From: Leptospira borgpetersenii serovar Javanica
Lineage (GTDB): Bacteria > Spirochaetota > Leptospiria > Leptospirales > Leptospiraceae
Direction: 5' to 3'
Assembly (NCBI RefSeq): GCF_003046425.1
Contig: NZ_QAJG01000030.1
Coordinates: 1 to 25,000 of the forward strand
Length of the DNA: 25,000 bases
In this document: positions 21,582-25,000 of the stretch, in pieces
How positions within the stretch are numbered: the first letter of the stretch is position 1
Layout: every line of letters starts with the position of its first letter
Made by a program: the position numbers and the translations under genes
The notes under the pieces: generated by a model
Databases searched by the model: none
Told to the model about the DNA's origin: nothing
The model's input: the letters and a program-made list of their open reading frames with translations, nothing else

Positions 21582-22096
21582 ATCCTTAGAATCCGTTGAC
21601 TCGGCCGTTTTCGGACTCGTTTTTTACGTTCGACTATTTTGCGCTTTATCAATTTATGAATTTAAAGTTCTTTGATAAAGCCGGATAGATTTCTCCCTTT
21701 CTTTTAGTTTCTTAATATGTAATTTTTGTTTCCGGAAAATTGACGAATTTAGAGTCTGTCCCAAAACCTCAGAATACGGTAACTTTTTAGATGTTAGTGA
21801 ATAAGTTCTGACCTTGCTCTTTTTTCCCCCACATACGTAGGGTTAATATAAAGTCATATATTTCTTTTAAAGAAACGACGGGATTTTTGCAAAGAAAAGT
21901 TCCCGCACTTCATGCAATAGACAGAAATAAACCAGTTGTGTGATTTACGGAAAATGCGGTAGTTTCTACATCTTTTCGGGATGGTACTCAGCATTTCGTC
22001 AAGAAATTCTAACTTTGCTTTTTACAGATCGCTTAGTTACTTACGTTTTCCGAGAATACAACCTCTCGTTTTAGGAACAACTCACGACGGCCTTTG

Positions 22097-23218
<1,122 letters not shown>

Positions 23219-23266
23219 GGGAAAATATCGGCCGCTTTGTAGTTCTTTCTATAGGAAGAAAAGAAC

Positions 23267-23705
<439 letters not shown>

Positions 23706-23779
23706 ATCCCCTAACCGGAGACACGCCGTAAATCTATTTGTGTATTTAATCCCAAAACGACAAGTATTTTTGTTTGGAA

Positions 23780-25000
<1,221 letters not shown>

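Overview
The window looks like chromosomal DNA of a pathogenic Leptospira (Spirochaetota). I infer this from the AT-rich composition, lipoproteins with leptospiral-style lipoboxes, a lipoprotein-type sphingomyelinase C with the leptospiral architecture, long AT-rich gene-poor gaps with dispersed repeats, and frequent TTG/GTG starts. No rRNA, tRNA, CRISPR array, complete insertion sequence or phage was seen. Species cannot be fixed without a search.

Layout. 1-681: no supported gene. 682-6833: tRNA and DNA maintenance genes. dusA lies on the minus strand. Divergent from it are an unknown envelope protein, a fused mnmC that overlaps it by 1 nt, a possible 27-residue leader ORF, and recQ, which overlaps that ORF by ATGA. 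6834-7599: gene-free, with a repeat bounded by inverted ends and a perfect 15-bp stem-loop. 7600-10084: two paralogous lipoproteins of unknown function. The second appears to have lost its original start through a one-base frameshift. 10359-13188: a tight operon of ECF sigma factor, FecR-like transmembrane anti-sigma candidate and outer-membrane beta-barrel candidate. The last two proteins share a small LKDG module. A bidirectional terminator separates this operon from a convergent sphingomyelinase gene (13371-15101) that keeps all the catalytic residues and carries a 15-bp tandem repeat.

15706-21235: TPR protein, a 59-residue protein, a dienoyl-CoA-isomerase-like crotonase, and a small gene behind a 23-bp perfect Fur/PerR-like palindrome. 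Next is a REC-PAS-histidine kinase gene broken by an in-frame amber codon, then a MarR regulator with a recognisable promoter/operator and an HXXEE membrane protein. 21236-22096: gene-free, with a 72-bp direct repeat of the end of the HXXEE gene and a 101-bp MITE-like element. 22097-25000: a minus-strand cell-wall cluster of class A PBP (runs off the window), bactofilin and LysM/M23 endopeptidase, which suggests cell-shape control.

The best candidates for something new are the sigma/FecR/barrel module, the Fur-like palindrome with its orphan 72-residue gene, the interrupted kinase, and the lipoprotein pair with the start-proximal frameshift. All calls come from reading the sequence; no search was run.
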